Shown: positions 53,955 through 62,829 of the stretch, piece after piece
How positions within the stretch are numbered: position 1 is the stretch's first letter
Layout: every line of letters begins with the position of its first letter
DNA from: Paenibacillus_E allorhizoplanae
GTDB lineage: Bacteria; Bacillota; Bacilli; Paenibacillales; NBRC-103111
DNA: 64,000 nucleotides
NCBI RefSeq assembly: GCF_927798215.1
Contig: NZ_CAKMMW010000001.1
Location: 434,001 to 498,000, forward strand
Direction: 5' to 3'
Notes under the pieces: model-generated
Database searches by the model: none
What the model saw: the letters and a program-made list of their open reading frames with translations, nothing else
Told to the model about the DNA's origin: nothing
Program-made: the position numbers and the translations under genes

Positions 53955-56390
53955 TTACCACTCAATGAGATCGGTTTCCGTAATGGGTAGGCTCGGATCG
54001 GCAGGAACTCGGAAAGTTTTAATTTCACATGGTCCAAAGCGAGCAGAAATTTCTCGATCCATTCTAGGCAATCGAATGATGGCCTCCGTTGTTTCTCGGG
54101 TTGTCTCATAGGCACGAATAATTAAATCGTTGCCTTCTTCAGCTTTTTTAACAACGCTGACAATGATATTATCCTGATCAACGGTCAAAAAAGAATCCTT
54201 TTGCGGAAGCTCACCTTCATGATAGGATTCGATAATCGTTGTCGGACGTTGATTCAATTCCATCGCATGCTTAACAGTGCCAGCCTGTTCCCAGCTTCCT
54301 TGGTGCGGCAAGATTCTATACGTAAAAGTCTGAATCCCTTGATCAATAAATGAATAGTGACCCTGAGGTTCAGGTACAACTGGATCATGGTGGGCATAAA
54401 TCGGGCTGCGAAGCACCGTGATCGCTAACTCTTTATTCATAATACTGTAGCTGTACTTGGCATCATTCATCAACGACACACCGTAAGATGTCCCTCCATG
54501 TTCGCCTCCATCCCTTAAAATACCGCCATAATCAACCCAACTTTGACCTGGTTCTTCTTCCCCATTGTGTTCTCTTTCCTTGAAACCATAAGGAATTTCG
54601 TATGTTTGCTTCGTAAATATCAAGTTAACGGGGAATACCAGTTTCAACATCTTGAACTGCTCACGCCAGTCCACGGTCACTTTGACATCAATATAATCCA
54701 ATTCTTTAAATAGGGTAAAATCCTGAACGATTGTAGAGCTGCCAAATTCACTTGATACGCGAATGACGGATTTAACAGGGCCATGTTCCACGCGTTGCAC
54801 ACTTGTCGCCATGAAATCACCAATTTGGTTATTAAAATGGAAGACATTATGACTCCATGTATCTGACTTATCTTCAATAACAACAGGTCTAGCTGCGGGA
54901 CCGCGGAATACTTCATATTGTACTTTCTTATCAAGTAAGCTGGAAATGAACCCTGTCTTAGGATCGAACTCTAGACGGAGCCTGTCATTTTCCAAGGCAA
55001 AGTCGTTCGCTTTGATCGGTTGCGCTGCTAACTTGGGTTCCGAGGAAGTTGTCTTTACCTTATACACCCGATACCCCATGGAAGGCAGATCTGCTATAAA
55101 GCTTAGACGGAATCTTCCGCCTGCCGTTGCCTGTGATTGTACTAATTGGAAAGGAACCTGTTTACCCGTCTCATCAACCAGTACTGTTGTATCTTTAATC
55201 CCACCAACCTCAAGCTCTACATTCACTCGACTTTCCCATGAATGAGGATTGAATACGACGATCGGCTTCATGCCATCTTCTTGTTCAATGCCGATATTCC
55301 AAGAAAACGATTGAATCGCATAATTCAAGCCACGCTCTGCAATCGTCATGGCTTCTCCATGCATGTTACGCGCATCCTCGTAAGCCGATTCTAAACTAGT
55401 TCCAGCGAGAATATCGTGAAATTGGTTAAAAAGGACATTTTTCCAGGCACGGTGATAATCAGTCGGATAAGGTTGTCCCGTCACGATTTCAGCCAGAGAT
55501 GACCATTTCTCCGCTGCAAGCAATGTATTCTCGGCTAGGCGGTTCCAATGCTTAATACCAGAATGAACCGCATAGCAGCCACTCGCATGGTGTTGTAAAT
55601 CGTCGTGAACGACTGGAATCGGCAGATTCAAGGCTTCCATATCAGCGAAAAATTCATTCGGCGCAGCCATTTCCATCGCAGGAAATTCAGGAAGGGCATT
55701 CATCCGCTTGATGCTGTTGATATTTTCCTTCGTCGGACCACCGCCATGGTTGCCAACACCGTAGAATACCATCAAGTTGCCAAATGGATCCTTAAGCTCT
55801 TCCATACAACGGCGTACGTGCTTTTCCAAATCTTTGCCCCATGTGCAATACTCGAATGGAATCCGATACGTCATGACACGGCTGCCATCATCCGATTCCC
55901 AGTGAAACAGTCGACCTGGCAAGCCTTTCTCATTCGGCATGGGACGCATAAAAATATAATAAGGCATACCGCTTTTGAGCAAGATTTGCGGCAGCATGCC
56001 GTGGTGTCCGAAGCTGTCAACGTTATAACCAACCTTGGCCGTTACGCCCAATTTCTCTTTGAAATATCGCTGACCATATAAACCTTGACGGACAAACGAT
56101 TCCCCGCCAGGAATGTTACAATCTGGTTGAATCCACCAACCGCCGACAATTTGCCATCGGCCTTCCCGAACACGTTCCTTAATCTCTTCAAACATTTTTC
56201 GGTCGCTGTTTTCAACCCATTCATAGTTCGCTGCAGAGCTGGAAGTGAAAATAAAATCGTCATATTCCTTCATGCGATCAAGAGCAGAACGAAAAGTTGC
56301 TTTCGTTTCCTGAAAACCTTCTTGCCATTGCCAAAGCCATACTGGGTCTAGATGGGCATTACCAATCATGTAAAGTTTTTTATGTTTCAT
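53955..56390 (-). CDS. GH38 alpha-mannosidase (copy B)
   Basis: A cytoplasmic enzyme of 811 residues, closely similar to the GH38 protein at 36619 from end to end. The metal site GNAHLDPVWLWQWQEG, the nucleophile block GYNVDSFGHHGMLPQIL and VVHDDLQHHASGCYAVHSGI are intact. It has a short insertion around DGGEHGGTSYGVSL that copy A lacks. AGGGGAAA precedes the ATG. It is followed by the GH2 gene after 16 bp and preceded by an MBL hydrolase gene. Two near-duplicate enzymes may differ in linkage preference or in regulation. Confidence 0.94.
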   Translation of the reverse strand: MKHKKLYMIGNAHLDPVWLWQWQEGFQETKATFRSALDRMKEYDDFIFTSSSAANYEWVENSDRKMFEEIKERVREGRWQIVGGWWIQPDCNIPGGESFVRQGLYGQRYFKEKLGVTAKVGYNVDSFGHHGMLPQILLKSGMPYYIFMRPMPNEKGLPGRLFHWESDDGSRVMTYRIPFEYCTWGKDLEKHVRRCMEELKDPFGNLMVFYGVGNHGGGPTKENINSIKRMNALPEFPAMEMAAPNEFFADMEALNLPIPVVHDDLQHHASGCYAVHSGIKHWNRLAENTLLAAEKWSSLAEIVTGQPYPTDYHRAWKNVLFNQFHDILAGTSLESAYEDARNMHGEAMTIAERGLNYAIQSFSWNIGIEQEDGMKPIVVFNPHSWESRVNVELEVGGIKDTTVLVDETGKQVPFQLVQSQATAGGRFRLSFIADLPSMGYRVYKVKTTSSEPKLAAQPIKANDFALENDRLRLEFDPKTGFISSLLDKKVQYEVFRGPAARPVVIEDKSDTWSHNVFHFNNQIGDFMATSVQRVEHGPVKSVIRVSSEFGSSTIVQDFTLFKELDYIDVKVTVDWREQFKMLKLVFPVNLIFTKQTYEIPYGFKEREHNGEEEPGQSWVDYGGILRDGGEHGGTSYGVSLMNDAKYSYSIMNKELAITVLRSPIYAHHDPVVPEPQGHYSFIDQGIQTFTYRILPHQGSWEQAGTVKHAMELNQRPTTIIESYHEGELPQKDSFLTVDQDNIIVSVVKKAEEGNDLIIRAYETTRETTEAIIRLPRMDREISARFGPCEIKTFRVPADPSLPITETDLIEW

Positions 56391-56434
56391 CGATTTCCCC
56401 TGCCTTATATAATAATTTGTTTATTCCATGATGA

Positions 56435-57160
56435 TTAGTATTGAAAGGTTTCATACATTGGTTTAAACCATGGGTTAAAATAAACGCCTAGCTGTTTTCT
56501 CGCTTCTGCTATCTTGGTTTTGGCATCATAAACCAGTGTCGGGGGCAAATGACCGAAGGTCATCAAGTCAAAATCATAGGTCAACAACTTATCCAAAGAA
56601 TAGCCCCAGGCTTCAATATCCGATCCTACTTTGGCATGGTAGCCTCCCCACAGGGTATCCCCGGCAATGAGAACTTTGTGAATGCCGTCCTTTAGTAAAA
56701 TAGATACACTTCCTGGGGAGTGACCTGGTGTATGAATGATTTCCAATGAGAACCTGCCAATTCTCAATACCTCGCCATCGACTAATGTTCGGTGAACCTG
56801 TAAAGCAGGAAAAGGCATACCATATAGAAAAGCACCCGTTCGGTCATAATTCCCTAGTTCTACCTGCTCCCGATCATCTTCATGAATCCAAAATTCTGCT
56901 CTACTCTCCTTAGCTAACTGAGCATACCCTGATACATGATCCCAATGACCATGAGTCGCTATTACTTTCGTAATATCCTGCGGCTGAAGTCCAAGCTCCC
57001 CTAGGTTGCGCTTCAGTGCGGGATAGCCTTCCGAACTTCCACAGTCAATCAGCACAGGATCACTCCCGGTAAGTAAATAAGCACTTGCATCCCATGGATG
57101 TGTCAGCTTATCTCCAGAAATGACGTAGAAATCTTCGGCAAATTTGACTGCTTTTAACAT
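56435..57160 (-). CDS. MBL-fold metallo-hydrolase
   Basis: A protein of 241 residues of the metallo-beta-lactamase fold. The metal motif THGHWDHVSGYA, the later His in TPGHSPGSVSILL, Asp in LIAGDTLWGG and FGHLPPT are all present, so it should bind two metal ions. Members of this type are thioesterases, lactonases or phosphodiesterases. In this locus a sugar-lactone hydrolase is possible, but nothing in the sequence proves it. AAGGAGG lies 7 bases before the ATG. The terminator-like repeat at 57191 separates it from the aldolase gene upstream, so it may have its own promoter. Confidence 0.88.
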   Translation of the reverse strand: MLKAVKFAEDFYVISGDKLTHPWDASAYLLTGSDPVLIDCGSSEGYPALKRNLGELGLQPQDITKVIATHGHWDHVSGYAQLAKESRAEFWIHEDDREQVELGNYDRTGAFLYGMPFPALQVHRTLVDGEVLRIGRFSLEIIHTPGHSPGSVSILLKDGIHKVLIAGDTLWGGYHAKVGSDIEAWGYSLDKLLTYDFDLMTFGHLPPTLVYDAKTKIAEARKQLGVYFNPWFKPMYETFQY

Positions 57161-57190
57161 GGGGTCTCCTCCTTATATAAAAATAACCCG

Positions 57191-57235
57191 AGACGCTAGT
57201 CTCAGGTCGGGACATTGCCTGCTCAACTAGCGTCT
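57191..57235 (-). terminator. Terminator-like repeat after the block B aldolase gene
   Basis: AGACGCTAGT and ACTAGCGTCT are complementary arms. The distal arm also folds on itself (GAGAC-TAGC-GTCTC), followed on the minus strand by GGGTTATTTTTA. It may form alternative structures, so regulated termination inside block B is possible. Confidence 0.6.
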
Positions 57236-57253
57236 AGTTTTACTCCAATTCCA

Positions 57254-58171
57254 TTAAACAAAATGGTCTGCTTGAGCCTTACTTCCTAGGAAATGACTCA
57301 TTTTATCAATGACTGTGTCTTCTACAGCCGCTCGGCCTTTTTCCAAAAGCGAGGATTCCAGCGCCTGACATTCTGCATTCGTCAGCCTTTCTTCACGTCC
57401 TAGTGCTCCTAAGAAAGCAATTTCAAGATCCGTTGCGATATTCACTTTACTCACACCACCGCCTGGAAGACGAATGGCTCCTGCCATCATGGCAGCTGGC
57501 ACACCGGACCCGCCGTGTAGTACGAGATGGACAGGTGTAAGTGAACGAATCGCCTGCAGTCGATCAATGTCAATCTTAGGCTGTCTGACCATGTAGACAC
57601 CATGGGCAGTTCCGCAAGAAACAGCCAGCGCATCAATATTCGTTTCTCGTACGAAACGTTGTGCTTCTTGTGGGTCGGTATATAACTCCTCGTCTTTATC
57701 CGTCTCCACAAAATCTGTCGTTCCGATCATGCCAAGCTCAGCTTCAACGGAAACACCTTTAGCACGGGCATATTCGGCAACCTCCCGAGAAATGACGATA
57801 TTCTCTTCTAAGTTCTTTTCAGAGGCATCAATCATAACGGAGGTAAAGCCTGCGTCAATCGCTTCCGCAATGGTTTCTAACTCCTTGGTATGATCCAGAT
57901 GCAGGACAAGAGGTACGGTGATGCCCTCGGTTACCACTTTTTCATAAAATTCATCAGCAAACTCTTTCGGTGTAATCCCATATCGGATCAATTCTTTGTG
58001 CGAGATTTGGACAATTGCCGGTGATTTCATTTTCTCAGCTGCTCTTAAAACTGCCGCAATCATCGGTGTATATCTAGGTGAAAATGAGCCAATGGCGAAC
58101 CCGTATTTTTCAGCTACCTCTAATGCTTGTTTAAGTGTAAGAACGTTCTTCGGTCTAATTCCAGTTGTCAT
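57254..58171 (-). CDS. Class II fructose-bisphosphate aldolase family protein (copy B)
   Basis: A zinc-dependent aldolase of 305 residues, near-identical in its motifs to the one at 39069: VLHLDHTKELETIAEAI, SVEAELGMIGTTDFVETDKD, VSCGTAHGVYMVRQPKID, VLHGGSGVP and GGGVSKVNIATDLE. The ATG at 58171 is preceded by AAGGGAGAG with 6 bases between, so the 30 codons of open frame further upstream are not used. It follows the MngB-like GH38 gene by 46 bp. The cleaved ketose bisphosphate is unknown. Confidence 0.93.
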   Translation of the reverse strand: MTTGIRPKNVLTLKQALEVAEKYGFAIGSFSPRYTPMIAAVLRAAEKMKSPAIVQISHKELIRYGITPKEFADEFYEKVVTEGITVPLVLHLDHTKELETIAEAIDAGFTSVMIDASEKNLEENIVISREVAEYARAKGVSVEAELGMIGTTDFVETDKDEELYTDPQEAQRFVRETNIDALAVSCGTAHGVYMVRQPKIDIDRLQAIRSLTPVHLVLHGGSGVPAAMMAGAIRLPGGGVSKVNIATDLEIAFLGALGREERLTNAECQALESSLLEKGRAAVEDTVIDKMSHFLGSKAQADHFV

Positions 58172-58217
58172 GGTAATCTCTCCCTTATCTCTAATTATGT
58201 TGTACTCCGTTGCAATT

Positions 58218-60920
58218 TTAAAAGCTGATTTCCAGCGTAATAATTTCTGCGGCTTTGGCATTCACAGTAAATGCACCATCAGCTTGGATAGGTACGTTTT
58301 CCCTGTCCAACGGCTGCTCATTTAATTTCACATAGCGGACCTGCTGAGCTTTCTTCTTCATTTTTATTGTGGCCGTGGTTGCTTCCTTAGCCGTATTCCA
58401 GAAGCGCAGTAGGAGCGCATCGTTTTTTTCGGACTTTTTACAGGCACTAAGCATCAGCGAATGGTTGCCTTCTAAATCCAGAAGACCGCCTATTTTCGCT
58501 AAATCGCCATCATGCTTCACGGTTACTGAGCCATAGCTTGGTGTTAGATATTCATGTACCTCGGTACCTATCTTAGCTTCCATCCAATCGCCTCGATGGA
58601 CAAAGATCGCGTACTCGGCCTCGTTCATCCCTCTACTCTGCGCTTCAGGCACAGGTGTTTCTGGTCCTGCTCCACCATGCCTAATCAGTGTATCTTCGCG
58701 TGATAACCAGCCGACAGCTCTTAACAAGGTGATAGCCAAGCTACCCTGCTCATCATCCAACATCTCATACTCGGTCAACCCTTTATTGGCAATCGTCATG
58801 CCTTTATCGCTGCCTTTTACACTGACAAATCCTTGCTGTGGCTTCTGCGGAACGTACGTTTCTGGCCAGCCATTCCCGGCATCCAACACTGCTGCTTCTC
58901 TTTCTACCACATCAAAATGGCCTTCTGCCTGTGAGACTCTGAATTTCTCTCCTAGCGGGAATAGTACCCTCAATCGATGGTCTTCCGCCTGATTGTTCCA
59001 AACCGTACGTACATCCACTCTATTAGATCCTGCCGCAAGTGTTACGTAATTCGTCATGTGGTAATCGACATAGACAACTTCTCTGCTTAATCGATTATCG
59101 CTGAGTTTCTTCGGTAACGACCAATCGATATCCACTTGAAGTGTTACTTTCGCATAGCCAGTCTCTGCCGCCGAAACATGTACCTTCAAGGGATTATTCT
59201 TCGTGGACAGCACTTGATCAATTAAAGGAGCTGCATAATTATAAGTGTCTCCAGCATCTCCACTGCTTTCGAATGCACCTAAATCCTCATAGATATGACC
59301 GGTTTGTTTGTTTGTGATTCGCAGTGTACCGTTGCGTTGGTTGACTTCCACACGAAGATAAGTATTTTCTATGGTATTGGAGCCAACTTGCACATCAGAC
59401 TTGGGCTCACTACCTTTTATCTTGGCGGATGGCTGTAAGGTATTAACATACATCTGTTTAGGATCGCAAGCTGTTTCTCTGACTCGTAAGTAGAATGTCT
59501 TATAACCGAAGCCTGGAAGGTCAATGGCTGGAAAACTGATTTCTGTATAAAAATGTTTATCCGTCATCGGCTTCATTCCGCTGACATCTTTGACCTGGAA
59601 AGGAATCTCCACACCTTCTGAGTCCTCAAGGATATGCGATTTAGGATGAATCGCATGTTTCCGATCGACCCATACAGAAGCGATATCACTGCGCGTCCAG
59701 CTAAGTGAATTATGGATGACAATCGCCAGGGCATCTTCCCCCAAATCACTAGTATCAATCCGACTGTTGATATGCTGCACGCTTTTCTCCGTCAAAATAT
59801 CAGCAATTTGTTTGGATTGGGCAAATCGAGGCAGCATCTCCCGATGAACTTCATCGATACTACAACCGCAAATACTATCATGCGGATGATTCTGAACGAG
59901 CAGCTCCCACGCCGTCCATAAGAGTTTCGCTTCATACTTGCGACCGTTCAACCAAGCTAGTGCTGAGAAGGGCTCTGCATAACGTTCCATAGCTAGCTGT
60001 CCGATGAAATTGTGACGTTTCAGATACATCCGAGCCGATAAGACGCCAGGTAACATATGAGGCAACTCTGCACCAAAATGACGAAGCTCGCCGTTGATAA
60101 CCTCTAATGTAGGGTTCTGCTCACGAACAGCCTCGATAAACGACTTCGTTGTTCCCCAGTGCAGCTCAGCAACCTCGTTCAAATCCTCATTCACCTGACT
60201 GATTAATCGCGGTAATCGTGTATCGATGAGTCTGTGATCACCTCCGTAGGGCATTAGCAGACAATCTGTCGTAGCCCTAGGTGCCCCGCGCTCAATGGAT
60301 TTTCTAACTCTTCCGTAGGTTTCCTCATAGGTCTTAACTGGATTATCAAAGTGGAGGAAATCCACCATATAATAGCCATCGGGGAACCAGTACGTAAACA
60401 CTTGTGTACCATCTGGAGCTTCCCAGAGAAATTCTTGTTTAAAGTCGGGGGAAGAGCCTCCCACCCCTCGCCATACCATCGCATTATCGATCCCAAAACC
60501 ATGAAGTATCTGCGGCATTTGTGAAATATGGCCAAATGTATCCGGAATATAACCGACATCTAAGTTCGTAAAGCCCAACTGTTCTGATAATCGATTCCCT
60601 AACATTAAATTACGAATATGCGCCTCACCACTGACGAGGAACTCATCCGGCAAAATGTACCAAGGACCACATTGAATACGATTTTCATGAATGAAACGCA
60701 GTAGACGCTCTTGATTTTCTGGCCTAATCTCCAAATAGTCTTTCAATACGATCGTTTGACCGTCTAGTAAAAAGCAACGAAATTCCGAATCATTTTCCAA
60801 TGTATCCAATAGTTCATCTATGAGCTCGACCAATCGGATACGGAAATCCTGCATCGTCGCCCACCATTCTCGATCCCAATGGGTGTGATGGTAAACAAAA
60901 ACACGATATTTACGATCCAA
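58218..60920 (-). CDS. GH38 alpha-mannosidase, MngB-like
   Basis: A cytoplasmic enzyme of 900 residues. Its N-terminus YHHTHWDREWWATMQDFRIR and nucleophile block GYIPDTFGHISQMPQIL (Asp127) place it in a different GH38 branch from the other two copies, the one that includes MngB, which hydrolyses 6-phospho-mannosylglycerate. The metal ligands (His14, Asp16) are present. The start is TTG at 60920, 7 bases after AGGAGG. It comes right after the two permease genes of block B, so it probably handles the imported glycan first. No PTS is seen, which argues against a phosphorylated substrate. Confidence 0.93.
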   Translation of the reverse strand: MDRKYRVFVYHHTHWDREWWATMQDFRIRLVELIDELLDTLENDSEFRCFLLDGQTIVLKDYLEIRPENQERLLRFIHENRIQCGPWYILPDEFLVSGEAHIRNLMLGNRLSEQLGFTNLDVGYIPDTFGHISQMPQILHGFGIDNAMVWRGVGGSSPDFKQEFLWEAPDGTQVFTYWFPDGYYMVDFLHFDNPVKTYEETYGRVRKSIERGAPRATTDCLLMPYGGDHRLIDTRLPRLISQVNEDLNEVAELHWGTTKSFIEAVREQNPTLEVINGELRHFGAELPHMLPGVLSARMYLKRHNFIGQLAMERYAEPFSALAWLNGRKYEAKLLWTAWELLVQNHPHDSICGCSIDEVHREMLPRFAQSKQIADILTEKSVQHINSRIDTSDLGEDALAIVIHNSLSWTRSDIASVWVDRKHAIHPKSHILEDSEGVEIPFQVKDVSGMKPMTDKHFYTEISFPAIDLPGFGYKTFYLRVRETACDPKQMYVNTLQPSAKIKGSEPKSDVQVGSNTIENTYLRVEVNQRNGTLRITNKQTGHIYEDLGAFESSGDAGDTYNYAAPLIDQVLSTKNNPLKVHVSAAETGYAKVTLQVDIDWSLPKKLSDNRLSREVVYVDYHMTNYVTLAAGSNRVDVRTVWNNQAEDHRLRVLFPLGEKFRVSQAEGHFDVVEREAAVLDAGNGWPETYVPQKPQQGFVSVKGSDKGMTIANKGLTEYEMLDDEQGSLAITLLRAVGWLSREDTLIRHGGAGPETPVPEAQSRGMNEAEYAIFVHRGDWMEAKIGTEVHEYLTPSYGSVTVKHDGDLAKIGGLLDLEGNHSLMLSACKKSEKNDALLLRFWNTAKEATTATIKMKKKAQQVRYVKLNEQPLDRENVPIQADGAFTVNAKAAEIITLEISF

Positions 60921-60931
60921 TCCATTCCCTC

Positions 60932-61813
60932 CTAACCTTTTGTACCAGCGCTGATGTTCATACCTTCAATAAAATATCTTTGGAAAATAAAGAAGATGAC
61001 GATGACTGGAACCATCACCATGACGGAACCTGCCATCAGTAAGTGCCATTGGCTTGTGCCCGAACTGACCTTGAAAGCTTGTAAACCAATCTGTAAGGTA
61101 TACTTTGCTTCGTCATTCACATATAAAAGAGGACCCAAGAAATCGTTCCATGCACCTGTAAATGTCCCAATGGCTACCGTAGCAAGTGCTGGTTTGGCAA
61201 GAGGCAGCATGATCGAACGCCAAATGTAGATATGGCTTGCGCCATCGATTTTGGCAGCTTCGACGAGATCATTGGGTATTCCCAGATAAAATTGGCGGAT
61301 CAGAAAAATATGAAACGCACTACCAAAAAAACCAGGAATGACAAGGGGTAAATAAGTACCTACCCAGTGTAATTTTGAAAACAAAATGTACTGAGGAATC
61401 AGTGTGACGAATCCTGGAATGATCATCGTTCCTAGAATAATGGAAAATAACAGTCCCTTCCCAGGAAAACGAATTTTAGCAAACCCATAGGCAATGAAAG
61501 AATTTGAAACTACATGTGCACACACAGCAACAGTAGCGATTAACAACGTATTCGCGGAGTATCTAGCAAAATTGCCTGCTTCCCATGCCTCTTTATAATT
61601 GGACCAAACGAATTTCTCAGGAAACCATGTTGGCGGATACGAAACGACCTCCTGCAGCGATTTCAATGAGGTTTGAATCATCCACCAAAATGGCATCAGA
61701 AAAGTAAGACTGCCGGCAATTAGAATTAGGGTTACGATCCATTTGGAGATCCTTTGTTTGGTTCGGCGGCTTTGATGATACGATTTCTTAGTGACTGTTG
61801 CAGCAACCGTCAT
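60932..61813 (-). CDS. ABC sugar importer permease (AraQ/MalG-like), block B
   Basis: An inner-membrane subunit of 293 residues with six hydrophobic segments. The EAA loop DLVEAAKIDGASHIYIWRSI (about residue 195) and the C-terminal FQRYFIEGMNISAGTKG are typical of CUT1 permeases. Its ATG overlaps the stop of the partner permease gene by four bases (ATGA), so the two are translated together. Confidence 0.94.
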   Translation of the reverse strand: MTVAATVTKKSYHQSRRTKQRISKWIVTLILIAGSLTFLMPFWWMIQTSLKSLQEVVSYPPTWFPEKFVWSNYKEAWEAGNFARYSANTLLIATVAVCAHVVSNSFIAYGFAKIRFPGKGLLFSIILGTMIIPGFVTLIPQYILFSKLHWVGTYLPLVIPGFFGSAFHIFLIRQFYLGIPNDLVEAAKIDGASHIYIWRSIMLPLAKPALATVAIGTFTGAWNDFLGPLLYVNDEAKYTLQIGLQAFKVSSGTSQWHLLMAGSVMVMVPVIVIFFIFQRYFIEGMNISAGTKG

Positions 61814-62760
61814 CGCGAATCTCCTCCTTCATAGTGAACCCAATACTTGGAGAGCACCATGTTAATTATGGTAACGATAATGGCAATGAGGAAGAGGAAC
61901 CAGGCCATCGCCATGGCATACCCCATGTCAAATATTTTGAACGCTTTTAGGAACATATGCAGATTGTAAAATAAAAGGGAGTTCGATGGTGACCCCGGAG
62001 AACCAGGATCATCAGACATCACGTAACCCTCTTGGAAAATTTGAAAACCGCCAATTAGGCTAGTAATAACATCAAAGAAAATAACTGGCGTAATCATCGG
62101 CACCGTAATATGCCATAGCTTGCGAAGGCTTGATGCCCCATCAATCTCAGCTGCCTCATACAGATGATCAGATACCCCCTGCAGAGCTGCGAGAAACAGC
62201 AGCATCCCACCGCCGACAGCCCACATTTTCATCATGACAATCGCATTCTTCGTCCACGCGGGATCCGATAGCCAAGCAGGTCCTTCGATCCCAATCCAGC
62301 CAAGCACGGTATTAATAAGACCTGATTCTGGGTTAAGCAGCATCATCCAAAGCATATAAACAGCTACACCGGACAATACGGTTGGCAGATAGTAAATCGT
62401 CCGAAACCATCGCATGCCGGGAATTTTCACATTCAATAAAACGGCAAGTAGCACAGACCCCATTGTTGTTAAGGGAACCGCAAGGGTAACATAATAAAGC
62501 GTATTTCGAAGCGATTTCCAGAACAACGGATCTTCTGTAAACATGCGCTTATAGTTGTCGAACCCAATGAAATCCATGCGAGACGTAATGTCATAGTTCG
62601 TAAAGCTTGCGTATAAAGAAAATAGCAAAGGACCCGCTGTAAAAACTAGAAAACCAATAAACCAAGGAGCAACGAAACCATAACCTTCAAGCGCTTCTCT
62701 CTTGTCTAACGACCATTTCCTTCTTTTTGGGGTGGTTGCTTTATGCAATTGGGGATTCAC
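61810..62760 (-). CDS. ABC sugar importer permease (UgpA/MalF-like), block B
   Basis: An inner-membrane subunit of 316 residues. EGYGFVAPWFIGFLVFTAGP starts a typical membrane domain; the EAA loop is DHLYEAAEIDGASSLRKLWH (about residue 205). The start is GTG at 62760 with AAGGAGGG upstream. It follows the binding-protein gene after a 69-bp gap that holds a hairpin, so expression may be lower than that of the binding protein. Confidence 0.93.
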   Translation of the reverse strand: MNPQLHKATTPKRRKWSLDKREALEGYGFVAPWFIGFLVFTAGPLLFSLYASFTNYDITSRMDFIGFDNYKRMFTEDPLFWKSLRNTLYYVTLAVPLTTMGSVLLAVLLNVKIPGMRWFRTIYYLPTVLSGVAVYMLWMMLLNPESGLINTVLGWIGIEGPAWLSDPAWTKNAIVMMKMWAVGGGMLLFLAALQGVSDHLYEAAEIDGASSLRKLWHITVPMITPVIFFDVITSLIGGFQIFQEGYVMSDDPGSPGSPSNSLLFYNLHMFLKAFKIFDMGYAMAMAWFLFLIAIIVTIINMVLSKYWVHYEGGDSR

Positions 62761-62781
62761 TTCTTTCCCTCCTTATGATAA

Positions 62782-62817
62782 AAGGGTGGCGCAGTAGTAC
62801 ACTACGTCTCCACCCTT
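62782..62817 (-). terminator. Partial terminator between binding-protein and permease genes
   Basis: AAGGGTGG and CCACCCTT enclose an inner GTAGT/ACTAC stem. On the minus strand TTTATCAT follows. Position right after the binding-protein stop suggests partial termination to raise binding protein over permease. Confidence 0.7.
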
Positions 62818-62829
62818 ATGATCTAATGC

